DNA of 64,000 nt from Purpureocillium takamizusanense (lineage: Eukaryota; Ascomycota; Sordariomycetes; Hypocreales; Ophiocordycipitaceae), in assembly GCF_022605165.1 (NCBI RefSeq), contig NC_063076.1:310001-374000 (forward strand), written 5' to 3'. A program made the translations under genes and the position numbers. Below, one piece after another: positions 62,359 through 64,000 of the stretch; position 1 is the stretch's first letter; every line of letters starts with the position of its first letter. The notes beneath the pieces are model-generated. The model saw nothing but the letters and a program-made list of their open reading frames with translations. It had not been told where the DNA came from and searched no databases.

Positions 62359-63282
62359 GGAGGGCGTCTCATGGGATGCCTGTGTGGAAGAGGAGGGAGG
62401 AGGGGCAGGTGATGAAGAGAGGTCGGCGAGGAAAGAGAGAGAGAGAGAGAGTCTGGGGCTGTGCGCGGGCCGGGTCCGCATCGTCAGCGGCCGGGCGGCG
62501 TCTGGGGTTGGCGGAGGCAACAGGATGGTTGGAGCATACTGCTTTATACAGTTTGCGGAGGAGGCAGCCCGTCGATTGTCGATCCCGTGATGTCCAGGCG
62601 ATGCGACCTGGCCGCCGGTCGTGGCATGGCTGCGGAGGACGAGCAACGTTTGTTCAACGTTTCCCGCATAGGCAGTCGACTGTCAATTTGAAATGCAAAC
62701 ATGACGTTAGTGTTGGATACACATCGTCCGGCGAAGGCGAGTGAGGCAGAGGGGCAGTTAGTGCCCGAGAGTCCCGTCACCTCTGCGCCGGGGCCTGGGA
62801 CGCACTGCGCCGCCTGTGAGGTGGCGCTGCACGCCGTGGTGCCTGCCGCCCCGCTGTAGAGAGGTACCTGTACCTAGGCCTAGTAACTGCTGGTGGTCGA
62901 CTCTCCCGCTCCGCCGTGAGCATCACACCCTCACACCTCAGCACGGAGCCGCGCAGAGTCATAGACCATCGCCCATCGACATTGCCGCTCCATTGGACGC
63001 CGCGGCTGGACAATCGCAGCACGCTCAATCAGCCCAGCGACCTTGCAAGCTGCCCGGAGCCCGTTGCTAGCAAGCGGACAAATCTCTTAGGTAAGTAGGC
63101 CCTTTGTCCTGGCCCCTGAGCCGTGCGCGTGCCCGAGTCGCCCAGTACACCACACACACACACACATACACTACACAAACACTCACACACTCACCATGGA
63201 CATAAAAGCGCCGAGCCCGCCGCGCAGGCGAGCACCACGGCATGCAACCCAAGTAGCCTAGCCACCAGCAACCATCCACATC
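62359..63282. other. Intergenic
   Basis: About 920 bases between two genes in the same direction. It holds a GA repeat at 62434-62451 and a CA-rich repeat at about 63149-63170; no gene seen. Confidence 0.5.
62434..62451 (+). repeat. AG dinucleotide microsatellite
   Basis: Nine uninterrupted AG units lie in the 3' flank of the SDR gene. Confidence 0.85.
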
Positions 63283-64000
63283 ATGTCGGGCCTCGCCTCA
63301 GCGCCCAAGCAGGGCACGTCGGCCTTCATCGTCAAGGGCGACAAGATCCTGGTCGGCCAGCGCCTCGGAAGCCACGGCGCGGGCTCCTGGCAGCTGCCCG
63401 GCGGGCACTGCGAGCCGGGCGAGGGCTTCTTCGAGTGCGCCGTGCGCGAGGTCAAGGAGGAGACGTTCCTCGACGTCGACGGCGTGCGCCTCCTCGCCAA
63501 CACCTACGACGCCTTCCCGCAAAACGACAAGCATTACGTCACCTGGTTCGTCCTCGTCGAGATGCGCGACGACGAGGCCGTCCCCAAGGCCATGGAGCCC
63601 GACAAGTGCGCCTCGTGGCACTGGATGTCCGTCGCCGACCTGCGCCGCAAAAACATGTTCCTGCCCCTCGTCAACCTCTTCGACGTCAAGAAGACGTGGG
63701 ACGCCGTCCTCGCCGGCTCCGCGCCCCTCATCCGCCTGCCCGCCACCGCCGGCTCCGCCGCGCGCAACCTGCTCGTCCGCTGGGACACGCAGCCGGGGTC
63801 CGCTCTGCGCGTCGACGCCGCCGCCGGGAGCGTCACCCTCGGCCGCGGCCGCGACCTGGCCGTCGTGGACCCGAGCCCGGGCAACACGGCCTGCTCGCTC
63901 CAGATCGTGGTCCCGGGGCCGCACGGCGAGCACGTCTTTCCGCTCGGCAACGACGTCGTGGCGCTGGGCGAGGGCGCGACATGCAAGGCCGAGTCGGTCG
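63283..64000 (+). CDS. Nudix hydrolase with C-terminal extension (partial, runs off the window)
   Basis: The first 239 codons of an open frame starting at 63283 are present. The Nudix domain fills residues about 8-140: AFIVKGDKILVGQRLGSHGAGSWQLPGGH, then the Nudix box from the Gly of GHCEPGE through AVREVKEETF. The metal-binding REVKEE core is intact, but the usual Gly two residues later is Phe, a variation seen in eukaryotic members of the nucleotide-diphosphatase (MTH1/NUDT15-like) type. Such enzymes hydrolyse damaged or free nucleoside triphosphates. Unlike the short (about 150-residue) relatives, the frame continues beyond the domain with a beta-rich stretch (LLVRWDTQPG ... GRGRDLAVVDPSPGN) of unknown function up to the window edge. 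Confidence 0.85.
   Translation, partial: MSGLASAPKQGTSAFIVKGDKILVGQRLGSHGAGSWQLPGGHCEPGEGFFECAVREVKEETFLDVDGVRLLANTYDAFPQNDKHYVTWFVLVEMRDDEAVPKAMEPDKCASWHWMSVADLRRKNMFLPLVNLFDVKKTWDAVLAGSAPLIRLPATAGSAARNLLVRWDTQPGSALRVDAAAGSVTLGRGRDLAVVDPSPGNTACSLQIVVPGPHGEHVFPLGNDVVALGEGATCKAESV

Noticed and set aside
1..64000. Transposons, integrated viruses, rRNA genes or CRISPR arrays
   Set aside because: No transposase, reverse transcriptase, integrase, capsid, long terminal repeats or regularly spaced repeats were recognised in any frame.

Overview
This is a GC-rich stretch of nuclear DNA from a filamentous ascomycete, most likely a member of the Sordariomycetes and probably Hypocreales. The evidence is the gene set (fungal MAT1/Tfb3, Pal1, Ame1/CENP-U, DUF6594, Zn2Cys6 regulators), genes split by introns of about 45-100 bp with GT..AG ends and CTAAC/CTGAC branch sites, and an intron-bearing tRNA-Leu. 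No transposon, rRNA, CRISPR array or viral sequence was recognised. Exon structures were worked out by eye from splice sites, reading frame and family conservation; every coordinate is a prediction.

Region 1 (1-26.9 kb) is mostly conserved housekeeping: a trans-enoyl-reductase-like oxidoreductase, the mitochondrial twin-CX9C protein Cmc1, D-amino-acid oxidase, a large low-complexity protein with an 11-residue-repeat tail, the ribosome-biogenesis factor Utp11, mitochondrial aspartyl-tRNA synthetase, the clathrin adaptor AP180, the TFIIH subunit Tfb3, NudC, the inner-kinetochore protein Ame1/CENP-U, a LicD-type secretory-pathway protein, the HDEL receptor Erd2, mitochondrial adenylate kinase, a DUF6594 membrane protein and a J-domain protein.

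Region 2 (27.1-43.3 kb) is accessory in character. A Zn2Cys6 regulator, a monocarboxylate-type MFS transporter and a class III aminotransferase form a compact unit, followed by a small membrane protein. Then come an FAD monooxygenase, a second Zn2Cys6 regulator, an arginine:glycine-amidinotransferase-like enzyme with its catalytic residues, a cytochrome P450 and an NmrA-like reductase. Codon choice from about 35.8 to 43 kb is visibly less G/C-ending than in the flanking housekeeping genes. This looks like a biosynthetic gene cluster without a PKS, NRPS or terpene backbone enzyme, possibly making a guanidino compound. It is the most interesting item here.

Region 3 (44.3-64 kb) returns to housekeeping: the mRNA cleavage/polyadenylation subunit Cft1, the Pal1 morphology protein, a 2.9 kb stretch without a convincing gene, the U6 snRNA exonuclease Usb1, the CDK subunit Cks1, the ER oxidase Ero1, a tRNA-Leu(CAG), a short-chain dehydrogenase and a Nudix hydrolase that runs off the right edge.
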